A stretch of 50,941 bases of DNA from SAT2750 sp964476375 (GTDB lineage: Bacteria > Planctomycetota > Planctomycetia > Pirellulales > Pirellulaceae). The notes beneath the pieces are model-generated. The model was not told where the DNA came from, searched no databases, and saw only the letters and a program-made list of their open reading frames with translations. Below are positions 34,495-42,479 of the stretch, piece after piece. Both the position numbers and the translations under genes were made by a program. Where the stretch lies: the NCBI GenBank assembly GCA_964476375.1, contig CAYYZW010000144.1, positions 1-50,941 of the forward strand, given 5' to 3'. Within the stretch, counting starts at the first letter, position 1. Every line of letters starts with the position of its first letter.

Positions 34495-35583
34495 TTACTG
34501 GCAGGATTGACGAACCAGATCCGGATCCACGCCCTCGACAAGTTCCACGTGCCCCAGGCGGCTTGGAAGTACAAACCGTACTTGACCATGCTGGGCCTTC
34601 TTGTCGTGTTGCATCCGTTCCATCATCTGCCCGGGGTCCAGTGATGGCATCTCAACGGGCAAGTGAAACCGGGTCAACAGCTTCCGTTGCCGCTCGATGA
34701 GCTGGTCATCGATGCGGCCCATGCTGGCAGCCAGTCGGGAGGCACAGATCATGCCGATCGAGACCGCTTCCCCGTGCAGGAACTGGCCATAGCCGGTCAG
34801 GCTTTCAATGGCATGGCAGAACGTGTGGCCATAATTCAGCACTGCTCGCTGGCCTGTTGTTTCCCGTTCATCTTCCCCCACCACCTTCGCTTTCAGTTCG
34901 CAGCAGCGGGCCACGACACGTCGCAGGAGAGCCGCATCCCGGTTCCAGATCGCCTCGGCGTTTTCTTCCAGCTCAACAAAGAACTGCTCGTCAAGAATGA
35001 CCCCGTACTTGACCACCTCGGCAAGGCCGGCACTGAATTCGCGATCGGGAAGAGAGCGGAGCGTCTGGGTGTCACAAATCACTGCCGAGGGCTGCCAGAA
35101 CGCCCCCACCATGTTTTTGGCAGAGGGAAGATTAATCCCCACCTTTCCTCCCACGCTGCTGTCGACCTGGGCGAGCAGGGTGGTGGGAACCTGTAGCAGC
35201 CGGATTCCCCTTGCATAGGTGGACGCAATAAACCCTGCAAGGTCTCCCACGACACCTCCTCCCACGGCAACAACCACGGAGGTTCGGTCCGCTCCGGTTG
35301 CCAGCAGATCCGCCCAGAGCTGCCCTGCTCCATCAATAGATTTGCTGCTTTCTCCCGGCTCGATAACCAGCAGATGGGACTGAATGCCGGCCTCCTCGAG
35401 TGAACGTGCCACGGGTTCAGCATGGAGCGGGCGGACATTCCTGTCGGTGACAATGACTGCATGCCTGGCTCCCGCCTGGTGGGAAAACGTTTCTGCCACC
35501 TGGTCCAGGATGTCCGTCCCAATCTGGATCGTGTAAGTCTGGTGAGGGAGCGTGACTTCGACTTGTAACAGCTCGTCAGCCAT
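34495..35583 (-). CDS. aroB: 3-Dehydroquinate synthase
   Basis: This 362-residue NAD-dependent enzyme converts DAHP to 3-dehydroquinate, step two of the shikimate pathway. Signature regions are EPGESSKS, VAVGGGVVGDLAGFIASTYARGI, PTTLLAQVDSSVGGKVGINLP and KNMVGAFWQP. The zinc ligands follow in GLAEVVKYG (E), NYGHTFCHAIE (H) and GQFLHGEAV (H). The ATG at 35583 has GGAGAGG just upstream. It is the second gene of a two-gene unit, 21 bases after the 74-residue protein. Confidence 0.96.
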   Translation of the reverse strand: MADELLQVEVTLPHQTYTIQIGTDILDQVAETFSHQAGARHAVIVTDRNVRPLHAEPVARSLEEAGIQSHLLVIEPGESSKSIDGAGQLWADLLATGADRTSVVVAVGGGVVGDLAGFIASTYARGIRLLQVPTTLLAQVDSSVGGKVGINLPSAKNMVGAFWQPSAVICDTQTLRSLPDREFSAGLAEVVKYGVILDEQFFVELEENAEAIWNRDAALLRRVVARCCELKAKVVGEDERETTGQRAVLNYGHTFCHAIESLTGYGQFLHGEAVSIGMICASRLAASMGRIDDQLIERQRKLLTRFHLPVEMPSLDPGQMMERMQHDKKAQHGQVRFVLPSRLGHVELVEGVDPDLVRQSCQ

Positions 35584-35604
35584 CGACCTCTCCCCGCCAG
35601 GTCG

Positions 35605-35829
35605 TTACTGGCCGATGCGCGAGATATCTTCCGATGTTACGATCACGGTCCGGCAGAACCCGGAATGGATGCGGAAATATTCCAGTTCGCTGCAGTTCTC
35701 CGGGTCGGCATGGAGCGCGACCTCAATGCGACTTTTATCGGCTGGTTCCAGGTCATCAAAATCCTCCGACCAGCTTGTCCTCTCTTCTCTTACCAGTGCC
35801 TCACGGTAAGGATCGAAACTGTCAGCCAC
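35605..35829 (-). CDS. Small conserved protein upstream of aroB
   Basis: This 74-residue acidic soluble protein begins with a GTG at 35829 preceded by GAGGAG at 9 bases, a strong ribosome binding site. The sequence MADSFDPYREALVREERTSW, then RIEVALHADPENCSELEYF and SGFCRTVIVTSEDI, resembles small hypothetical proteins that I recall beside aroB in other planctomycetes. There is no signal peptide or membrane segment. The 21-base gap to aroB implies one transcript. Function is unknown. A plus-strand frame across it lacks a start signal and is considered spurious. Confidence 0.72.
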   Translation of the reverse strand: MADSFDPYREALVREERTSWSEDFDDLEPADKSRIEVALHADPENCSELEYFRIHSGFCRTVIVTSEDISRIGQ

Positions 35830-35931
35830 GGTAAAAGTCTCCTCTCGGGATACAGGAAGACAGGCCAGGGCCCGTCGCCAACTGTTCTACGCTGTTCGTT
35901 GGAACTCCGATCACCCAGTATACTCGTGGCC

Positions 35932-36528
35932 ATGGATGTGGAAAACATGACAGTCGATGAACGGCCGACGGGATTACCGGAACCCTCGATCGACCACGCG
36001 GGCGTGAATCGCTGGGGCGGGCGGTTGTTCATCCTCTTTATTCTCCTGCTGTCAATTTCCATGGGGGCTTATGCAATTTGGTTCAAGTACCAGCAGGGAC
36101 GACAGTGCCTGGTGTTCTGGGGTTCAGTTAACGCCGGCATGATTCGACATGCACCGACCGTGGAGCTGCAGGTGCTCAGTCCGGACGCGTCGTCCAGCGA
36201 ACTCCAGGAGGCCGTGGAGTCGGGCAGCCGGTCCCTGCCGGTCAAGGAGCGTCATGACATTTCAAGCCTGCCCGGGCTGGTTCATGCCCGGCACATGCTG
36301 ATCGAGGACCGGAGCTACCTCTGGGGTGAATCGGCCGGTACCGAGGCGCCAGGCTGGAGTTTTGTGCTTTGTTTTCGAGAGGGAGAAAAGGAGATCCTGC
36401 TCGCCTTCGACAGCAGGCGACGTCTTGCTCAGCTTGTCGGCAGCACTCAGCCGATCGTGATGGGCCGGATGCTTGGCCAACTGGAAAAGTACCTGGGCCT
36501 GGGGACAATGCTACCGTCGGCGAATTGA
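35932..36528 (+). CDS. Single-pass membrane protein, unknown function
   Basis: This 198-residue protein has one membrane segment, LFILFILLLSISMGAYAIWF (about residues 33-52). A soluble domain of about 145 residues follows, probably outside the cytoplasm. The soluble part has alternating beta-like stretches (TVELQVLSPDAS, GWSFVLCFREGEKEILLAF) but no family I recognise. The ATG at 35932 lacks a ribosome binding site; an ATG at 35947 would shorten the protein by five residues. It is divergent from the aroB unit by 102 bases. Its 3' end overlaps the end of the convergent rhomboid gene by 18 bases. Confidence 0.7.
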   Translation: MDVENMTVDERPTGLPEPSIDHAGVNRWGGRLFILFILLLSISMGAYAIWFKYQQGRQCLVFWGSVNAGMIRHAPTVELQVLSPDASSSELQEAVESGSRSLPVKERHDISSLPGLVHARHMLIEDRSYLWGESAGTEAPGWSFVLCFREGEKEILLAFDSRRRLAQLVGSTQPIVMGRMLGQLEKYLGLGTMLPSAN

Positions 36529-37872
36529 GAGATATCCCATCAGCATGCCCGCTACCAGCCCGCCACCATGTGCCCAGTTGGCAATGCTGCCACCCACCAG
36601 GGAGTCCAGGATGCCGGAGAATCCCAGTACAAGCCAGATCATCATGAAGCCGAAAATGTTGCCCCTCAGTACCAGCCCGGATGCGGGATCACTCCGTGTC
36701 TTGACCCAGGCGAAACCAAGCAATCCGAAGACCACGCCCGACATGCCACCACCCAGGACTCCACCATTGAGTGAATCAAACGGCATCTCGTAGGGCATGC
36801 AACACTGTGCCAGCACCCCGACAATACCGGTAAACAGGACCAGTCCACCAAAACTGGCAGACTTGTAACGTCCCTCCAGGACTCCCCCCAGCTGGTAAAG
36901 CCAGATCATATTGAACAGCAGGTGCATGACCCCGAGGTGAATGAAGATGGGTGTTACCACCCTCCAGACCTGCCCTGCCTTGAGATCGTAGTACCTGTCG
37001 GTTGGTTTGCGACGACGAATATTCTCCAGCTCCTGGACTTCCCTGGTTAACGTTGCCGGACTGGAGGGTTCGGACAGGTTGATTGCTTCCGCCTGCCGGT
37101 TCACCTCGTCAATATGCCGGGAAAGTTCCTTCTCCTCCAGGACCAGCTTCTGGCTCAAAAATGCGATAGATCCATCGCCCTCAACCTTGCTGAACTCCTC
37201 TCGCAGTTTGTCGCCAAGATTCTCCGGAGGCTTCCTTTTTTCCCGCTGAGCTTTACTGATCATCAATTCATAAAGCAGCCTGGTGCCAATCTCTGTCGGA
37301 AAGACCTCGGGCGTATCCTGCTGCAGTCGTTCCTTCCAGTTCTGCAGTTTGTCTTTTGTCTCATTCAGATTCTGTAATTCCTCGGCAATTCCGATACGCT
37401 GGAAAGCTCTTTTTTGGGCTGCCGGAAGATCCACAAACTGCAATGCCCGCATGGTGGTGCCTTCCATGTCCTCCCCGCCTCCGGAAAACAAGAAAACACC
37501 AACACAGATCAGCAGCAGGGTCATCGTCAGTGGTCGTCCCGAGCTGGCAGGGCGCCGTTTCCACTGGCTCTGCATGTTGACCTGTTGTTTTTGAATCTGC
37601 TGGCGCTCTTCCGCCTCTTGCTTCAGCAGCTGGCCAGCCTGCTGAACTGAATGTGCATAGCAGGGGTCCCCGGGGTTTTGCAGGAACCGGTCGAGCTCCT
37701 CCTGTGCCTGCACCAGGTCATCCTCTTCAAGGATCCAGACCACCCAGCTGGACAGGGCTGGGGCCTCCGAGGTCGTCTCGACATCGATGGTCGTGGTGAT
37801 TCCCATCAGGAACAGGTAGGCGGCAAATTGCTGGGCCTGGATCTCGCCGTCAAAGCTGCAGAGCTGACGCAT
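36511..37872 (-). CDS. Rhomboid-family intramembrane protease with large insertion
   Basis: This 453-residue protein is a rhomboid-like serine protease. The catalytic dyad is visible as Ser in GGGMSGVVFGLLG (about residue 375) and His in ANWAHGGGLVAG (about residue 434). The HLGVMHLLFNM element supplies the conserved His and Asn. The N-terminal 100 residues form a small cytoplasmic domain (FAAYLFLMGITTTIDV, then a Gln-rich helix). Between the first membrane segment (115-130) and the rest lie about 175 charged, mostly helical residues with coiled-coil character, which is unusual. It ends with IRRR. The substrate is unknown. Confidence 0.85.
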   Translation of the reverse strand: MRQLCSFDGEIQAQQFAAYLFLMGITTTIDVETTSEAPALSSWVVWILEEDDLVQAQEELDRFLQNPGDPCYAHSVQQAGQLLKQEAEERQQIQKQQVNMQSQWKRRPASSGRPLTMTLLLICVGVFLFSGGGEDMEGTTMRALQFVDLPAAQKRAFQRIGIAEELQNLNETKDKLQNWKERLQQDTPEVFPTEIGTRLLYELMISKAQREKRKPPENLGDKLREEFSKVEGDGSIAFLSQKLVLEEKELSRHIDEVNRQAEAINLSEPSSPATLTREVQELENIRRRKPTDRYYDLKAGQVWRVVTPIFIHLGVMHLLFNMIWLYQLGGVLEGRYKSASFGGLVLFTGIVGVLAQCCMPYEMPFDSLNGGVLGGGMSGVVFGLLGFAWVKTRSDPASGLVLRGNIFGFMMIWLVLGFSGILDSLVGGSIANWAHGGGLVAGMLMGYLSIRRR

Positions 37873-38016
37873 GAAAATCCCCCATTATGCTCCGTGTGGA
37901 TGCCACGCCACGCATGGACGTCTTGCCGAAAGGGATAGCCTTCCGACGAGTCCGTTTTAACGCAGAAACAGGTGGGTCAGAAAGGGGGCATGGAAAGACC
38001 GCGTGCCCGTAGCCAT

Positions 38017-38982
38017 TTAACCCTGTGGGAATTCATCCGATGGCGCCAGCGCGAGCTGCTTGAGGGCTTCCAGGCTATCCAGGACAGATTGGCACGAGGC
38101 CTCCTGCCAGCCGGTTGACTTGTGACGCAAGATGGCCAGCTTGAATGCTTCCATCGCCTCTCCCAGGTCGCCGGGTAAATTATCCACGTTTCGAAAGGGA
38201 CTGACCAGGTCCACGGGTTCCCCGGGAGGGGAAGGATCGATATCCAGCGCGGCAACAGGCTTTGGCTCCTGCTGGCTGGATACCATTTTTTCTTCACCGA
38301 AATCCGGGCCCTCGTGCAGGGGTCCCGACAGTGCCTGGTCATAAACGGGTGTGATTGTCGATTCGGGGGAATCAGGGAACCCCGGCCCTTCCGATTCAAA
38401 GTCCTCGTCCAGCTCCGCGATGACAATATCCTCGTGCCGGGGCTTGTCCGTCAGCCGCCCTCCCAGGGTTTCCCAGCGATGTTCTCGCATCTGGGTCACC
38501 GACCAGCTGCTTTGCAGCGCCCCTTCGAGCCACATCTCCGCATCATCCCAGTCAACGCCGGCGTGAAAGTGACTCCAGGAAAGATCACCAAAGCTTTCCT
38601 GGGTGCTGCCGAAACGCTGGTAAACTCGTCGCAGACGGCCGACATGCTGCCCGGTCACCGTGCCCACCCGACGTGCCCAGGCTTCGTCAGAATATTCCAT
38701 GACTTGTGCATTCTCGACAATCAGGGCCTCGCGCCATTGCAGGATAATCCGCCCCTTTTCCCAGTTGGTCGAGCTGACAAGGCGTTGCCAGCGACCGACA
38801 TAGGGATTTGACAGAATATCGAGCTGCCCGGAAGATGCGGCCGTGGCATCCAGGGATATCGATTGTGGCTCTTCGGACCGGACCGCTGGTTCTTCAGCGA
38901 CCTGTTCTTCCAGGTTCGGCTCGTCAAGATCAAAGCCAAGCAGCCGCGGCTGGGAAATGTCGATATCGCCCTTGTCGTCCAT
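38017..38982 (-). CDS. Conserved hypothetical protein (planctomycete type)
   Basis: This 321-residue acidic protein has no signal peptide or membrane segment. Its central part, YVGRWQRLVSSTNWEKGRI, then EYSDEAWARRVGTVTGQHVG and RLRRVYQRFG, is well ordered and I recall it as widely kept in planctomycetes. The segment WDDAEMWLEGALQSSWSVTQMREHRWETLG continues it. The flanks are low-complexity and acidic. The VTGQHVGRLRRVYQRFG segment has a DNA-binding-like helical look, but that is only a guess. The start is the ATG at 38982. It stands alone between the rhomboid gene and the anti-sigma operon. Confidence 0.72.
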   Translation of the reverse strand: MDDKGDIDISQPRLLGFDLDEPNLEEQVAEEPAVRSEEPQSISLDATAASSGQLDILSNPYVGRWQRLVSSTNWEKGRIILQWREALIVENAQVMEYSDEAWARRVGTVTGQHVGRLRRVYQRFGSTQESFGDLSWSHFHAGVDWDDAEMWLEGALQSSWSVTQMREHRWETLGGRLTDKPRHEDIVIAELDEDFESEGPGFPDSPESTITPVYDQALSGPLHEGPDFGEEKMVSSQQEPKPVAALDIDPSPPGEPVDLVSPFRNVDNLPGDLGEAMEAFKLAILRHKSTGWQEASCQSVLDSLEALKQLALAPSDEFPQG

Positions 38983-39067
38983 GTTTGGCTGCCATCCAGT
39001 CCAGTGGAATGAGTTATATGACCACGAATTGCGCTATTCACGCAGAGGGGCCATTAACTTATCGATC

Positions 39068-39129
39068 CTGGCACCGGCTGCCAGCATGAGCCGGTCAGGA
39101 TGACGGAACCTCCTGTACAGAAAGGAGGT
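39068..39129. repeat. Two adjacent hairpins downstream of the anti-sigma gene
   Basis: CTGGCA-CCGGC-TGCCAG (39068-39084) and ACCTCCT-n8-AGGAGGT (39108-39129) are perfect stems of 6 and 7 bp. They lie between the anti-sigma stop and the hypothetical gene, both minus strand. The second arm contains a perfect Shine-Dalgarno word and its complement. Neither is followed by a T-run. Confidence 0.4.
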
Positions 39130-39189
39130 GCGCCGAATCCGGCATGGAGAAGCAACTGGGGAAAAGTTGTCGACGGCTGCCGGGTTGCC

Positions 39190-40419
39190 TTATTCTGCAA
39201 CCTGGATGATCAGCTGGATGACAATCTGGCCGGGTGCCGTCTCGCGTTTTCGGGTTGCCGCAAGGCCATCGAAACTCTTTTCCTTTGTACCGTTTCGCAG
39301 ACCCTCGGTTTCACCATCCTTTTTCGATGGATCCTGCGCAGGGGCAGGAGCTCTTTTCTCCGCACCCTTGTTGGAAGAAGCACCACGGGAGGACCCTCCC
39401 CCAAAAGCCTGGTTAAGAACCCTGCCCCCAGGTTGACTCTTGTCGGCAAGGGACTCGTCACGGTAGGCGTTGGCATCGTATTTCAACCCCTTGAGCTGCG
39501 GCCCGGCCTGTTGAACCAGCTGGGAATCCTTGTGCTGGCCAATCTGTTCCCAGGCGGCTTCCAGTTCTTCAGGAGTCCCTTCCAGCAGCAGCAAGGAATG
39601 CTGTCTGTACTGGTTTACCTGTTGCCGCTGATCTTCTGCCGCGGCTTTAGGAGCAGGCTCTTCGTCGAGGGAACGTGCTACCCCGCCCAAACCTCCGCCC
39701 GGTGCCGCATCGGCATTGGGTCCAGGGAGACGGGCTGATTCTGCAAGAACAGCATTTCTTTCACGATACTGCCCGTTCGCCCGCAACCTTTCATTCAACT
39801 CGGCGGGACCGACTGACCGGATACTGTTTGCGGCCAGGATTGCATCGATATGCTCGACTGCATCCGCCGGAACGGTCACGTAGACCACCGGGATGCTCTC
39901 GTCGAAGGAACCCATTTCGCCTGCCGAGTCCATGGCCATTCCTTCCACCGCCATCTCAATATTGCCATTGAGCAGTTCGGATTCGTCGCTTTCTTCTGGC
40001 CCGTTGCTGTCTGTTAAGGCATCCCTGTTGCTGGCGACCTGGGTGGAATCCTGGAGCAGTGGGGGAACGATGAACAGCAGGGCAACTCCCGCTGCCGCTG
40101 CTACGACCCAGGAGACAATAGCCCTGACCGGGGGGGCCGGTCGTGTCGCAGCCTGCTGTAGCTGGTCCCTATCGACCGGATCGGCGGGGTGGATCTGTTC
40201 AAGCACGCGCCGACGAGCGTCGGCGGGAGACTGGTTTTCCGGCAGATCCTGGAGACACTGGCGGAGCTGCTCCATGTCTTCAAGTAACTGCTGGGCCCGG
40301 GGATCCTGCTGGACAATGTGTTCAACCTGGGCTTGCTCATCGCTGGACAGTTCTCCGTCAAGGTAACCGCTGAGCAATTCCTCGTTGAAGCTGTCCGGTT
40401 GGATTGGTGAATCGGTCAT
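39190..40419 (-). CDS. Anti-sigma factor-like membrane protein
   Basis: This 409-residue protein begins with an anti-sigma-type helical domain (FNEELLSGYLDGELSSDEQAQVEHIV) that lacks the zinc-binding HxxxCxxC motif. A single membrane helix follows (about residues 100-122, AIVSWVVAAAAGVALLFIV), then a 280-residue outer part rich in Gln, Ala and Gly. The ATG at 40419 overlaps the sigma-factor stop as TAATG, so the pair is translationally coupled. It most likely holds the sigma factor inactive at the membrane until a signal arrives. The outer domain (VYVTVPADAVEHIDAILAAN) is not recognised. An upstream extension to 40545 is rejected. Confidence 0.82.
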   Translation of the reverse strand: MTDSPIQPDSFNEELLSGYLDGELSSDEQAQVEHIVQQDPRAQQLLEDMEQLRQCLQDLPENQSPADARRRVLEQIHPADPVDRDQLQQAATRPAPPVRAIVSWVVAAAAGVALLFIVPPLLQDSTQVASNRDALTDSNGPEESDESELLNGNIEMAVEGMAMDSAGEMGSFDESIPVVYVTVPADAVEHIDAILAANSIRSVGPAELNERLRANGQYRERNAVLAESARLPGPNADAAPGGGLGGVARSLDEEPAPKAAAEDQRQQVNQYRQHSLLLLEGTPEELEAAWEQIGQHKDSQLVQQAGPQLKGLKYDANAYRDESLADKSQPGGRVLNQAFGGGSSRGASSNKGAEKRAPAPAQDPSKKDGETEGLRNGTKEKSFDGLAATRKRETAPGQIVIQLIIQVAE

Positions 40420-40982
40420 TAGATAGTATTTCCGTGGAGGACATCCATCAGTTGTTCTCGCAGCTGCATGCGAGCCCGGTGCAGGCGGCTGCGAACCGTT
40501 CCTGGTGAAAGTGCCAGGATGTCTGCAATCGTGTCGTAACAGCACCCGTCCAATTCGCGAAGCACGAGGATCGAGCGATGTTCTTCACTGAGCGATGCCA
40601 GGGCCTCGTGGACCATGTCAGCCCGTTCTTCCCGCAAGAGAGTATCCTCCGCTTGTTCTGTTTCATCTCGCGGCTCTTCGCCGAACGCTTCCTGGTGCTG
40701 GTCCGTCGACAACACCGGACGTTTCCGTCGTCGCCGACTCACTGAAGCGTTAAAAGCAATCCGGTAGAGCCAAGTATAAAAGGCACTCTTGCCCTTGAAA
40801 GTACTTAATTTTGTATATGCCTGGCAGAAGGCATCCTGCATGACGTCTTCTGCCTCGTGGCGATTTCCCAGCGCATGCACGAGAGTGTTGTACAGCCGGT
40901 CCTGGTATTTCTGGACCAGCTGGTCAAATGCTCCGGTATCACCCGCAAGGGTTTCTCGGATAAGCAGTGAATCTTCTTTCAC
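40419..40982 (-). CDS. ECF-type RNA polymerase sigma factor
   Basis: This 187-residue sigma-70-family protein of the extracytoplasmic-function type has region 2 (FDQLVQKYQDRLYNTLVHALGNRHEAEDVMQDAFCQAY, with the LYRIAFN element). A short linker leads to region 4 (LSEEHRSILVLRELDGCCYDTIADILALSPGTVRSRLHRARMQL), which recognises the -35 element. It starts with a GTG at 40982, with GGAG 6 bases upstream. It is the first gene of a two-gene unit with its anti-sigma factor. A candidate promoter lies at 41111-41139, with a leader of about 120 bases. Confidence 0.93.
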   Translation of the reverse strand: MKEDSLLIRETLAGDTGAFDQLVQKYQDRLYNTLVHALGNRHEAEDVMQDAFCQAYTKLSTFKGKSAFYTWLYRIAFNASVSRRRRKRPVLSTDQHQEAFGEEPRDETEQAEDTLLREERADMVHEALASLSEEHRSILVLRELDGCCYDTIADILALSPGTVRSRLHRARMQLREQLMDVLHGNTI

Positions 40983-41110
40983 GGCTGCTCCAGGTAATAA
41001 GACGCGGATCCAGGGCCATAAGTTCCAGAAGATTTGGCTTTCAGCAAGCCCTTCAAACAGGAAAGATCACTGGTGTAAAGTGCTTTAGTAAAGACGCCGT
41101 GCCAGGCGCC

Positions 41111-41139
41111 ATTTTCTGTTCCTGAAAATCACCTGTCAA
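41111..41139 (-). promoter_or_regulatory. Candidate promoter of the sigma/anti-sigma unit
   Basis: Minus strand: TTGACA (41134-41139), 17-base spacer, GAAAAT (41111-41116). The -35 is a perfect match and the -10 is 4/6. It sits 14 bp beyond repeats around GGAACAG, and a self-recognised ECF promoter could also lie here, but I did not find a convincing one. Confidence 0.4.
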
Positions 41140-41196
41140 ACAGGGTGCGTGCAATAAGTATGGTCGCATCCAAGTGAAAACAGGCAATATCACTTG

Positions 41197-42471
41197 TTAC
41201 GTTTCCTTGTTGCCTTGGTTCACCTGGGATTCTTGAAGCGGGAGCGCCAGGGGTGCCGGACGGGAAGTGGCAATCAAGATCCCAAGGCCGGTCATTAATA
41301 TGCCCAGGCTGACAGCCTGGGCGGGGGTAAAGAGTGAAAGATAGACATGCAATTCATCGGAGCGGATAATTTCCATCAGGAAGCGACTGGTCGCATAGAG
41401 GATCAGCATCAAAGCAAAAACCTGGCCATCCCGTGTCCTGTAGGGATAGATTGTGCAGAGAAAGAAACAGAGCAGCAGGGCATTGATAGAACTGAGCAAT
41501 TGAGAAGGGTAAACAGGGATGGATCGGGGAGGGAGCTTATCCCTGTGCCAGCTCACCTGCCGAACCACGGCCTTCGCCGGCTCCCCAAGAGACAGCAGTA
41601 CCCCGTCCTCGAAGTACTGGATCCGCTGGACGCTATCGTCTTTCTTGATCTTGGCCTTGCCAGCCAGGCTGTTCGGATGCACGTTGTTTGAGACAAGGTT
41701 GTTGTCATCAAGTTCCAGGCCCAGCAGGAGGCCCTCGTGGACTTGTGCCACGTAGGGGGGGGAGGATCGGGGAAACGCCATTCCCAGTGGATCATCGGGA
41801 CAGATCCCGCCATAGCAACAACCATTGAGCAGGCAGCCGATCCTTCCCAGGGCAAGGCCAACGAGCATCGAGGGTGCCACCAGGTCCGCAAATGCCAGCT
41901 TTGGTAATTTATGGCGATGCAGGAAAACGAGTGTCGCAGCCAGTGCGCCGATCAGCGCCCCGTAGACAACAAGCCCCCCCTTGGTGAAATCGAGAACCCG
42001 GCCGGCAATGACCATGAATTGAAATGACTCCCCGGGGGGATGGAAATTCACACTCCAGTACTGGATGACGTAAAACAGGCGGGCTCCAGCCAGGCCGACG
42101 AGAAACATTGCCAGTGCCAGCGAGAAGATGATATCCGAATGAATCCCCATCCGGCGGCCCCGGTAAACCGCCAGCCCGATCCCGGAGACCACGCCCAGCA
42201 TCATCATCACACCGTAACCGCGTATCGCCATACCGATCGGTTGGCCGCTCTCATCCCGGGGCTCCACCCAGGGCATGATGAAGACAATGACAACCGCAAC
42301 CAGCACGATGACCGGAAGCTGGGAACGAAGCGGGGTAAACGACGCATGGCGTTTCCATGTGAGGATGGCCCAGATCACAGACCAGCTGAGCCAGGCGATC
42401 AAGATCCAGCCAAACCCAAAAAGGGGCAGGCCAGCTAGTTCGTGCGGAAAATGGACCAGTGTCTGTTTCAT
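41197..42471 (-). CDS. lgt: Prolipoprotein diacylglyceryl transferase with PDZ-like insertion
   Basis: This 424-residue membrane enzyme transfers diacylglycerol to the lipobox cysteine of prolipoproteins. The family core is visible: the IRGYGVMMMLGVV helix, GLAGARLFYVIQY, TKGGLVVYGALIG and the signature GRIGCLLNGCCYGG. Between this and the last helices (IPVYPSQLLSS and LMEIIRSDE) lie about 75 extra residues including NNVHPNSLAGKAKIKKDDSV. This resembles the carboxylate-binding/GDxI part of a PDZ domain. At 424 residues it is much longer than typical Lgt (about 270-300). The ATG at 42471 is 8 bases after panC's stop, so it is operonic. Confidence 0.88.
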   Translation of the reverse strand: MKQTLVHFPHELAGLPLFGFGWILIAWLSWSVIWAILTWKRHASFTPLRSQLPVIVLVAVVIVFIMPWVEPRDESGQPIGMAIRGYGVMMMLGVVSGIGLAVYRGRRMGIHSDIIFSLALAMFLVGLAGARLFYVIQYWSVNFHPPGESFQFMVIAGRVLDFTKGGLVVYGALIGALAATLVFLHRHKLPKLAFADLVAPSMLVGLALGRIGCLLNGCCYGGICPDDPLGMAFPRSSPPYVAQVHEGLLLGLELDDNNLVSNNVHPNSLAGKAKIKKDDSVQRIQYFEDGVLLSLGEPAKAVVRQVSWHRDKLPPRSIPVYPSQLLSSINALLLCFFLCTIYPYRTRDGQVFALMLILYATSRFLMEIIRSDELHVYLSLFTPAQAVSLGILMTGLGILIATSRPAPLALPLQESQVNQGNKET

Positions 42472-42479
42472 GGGCCGGG

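Noticed and set aside
38180..38188. Second DnaA-box-like word TTATCCACG (also at 48058-48066)
   Set aside because: Both lie inside coding sequences far from the dnaA region, and the word is expected by chance at this rate.
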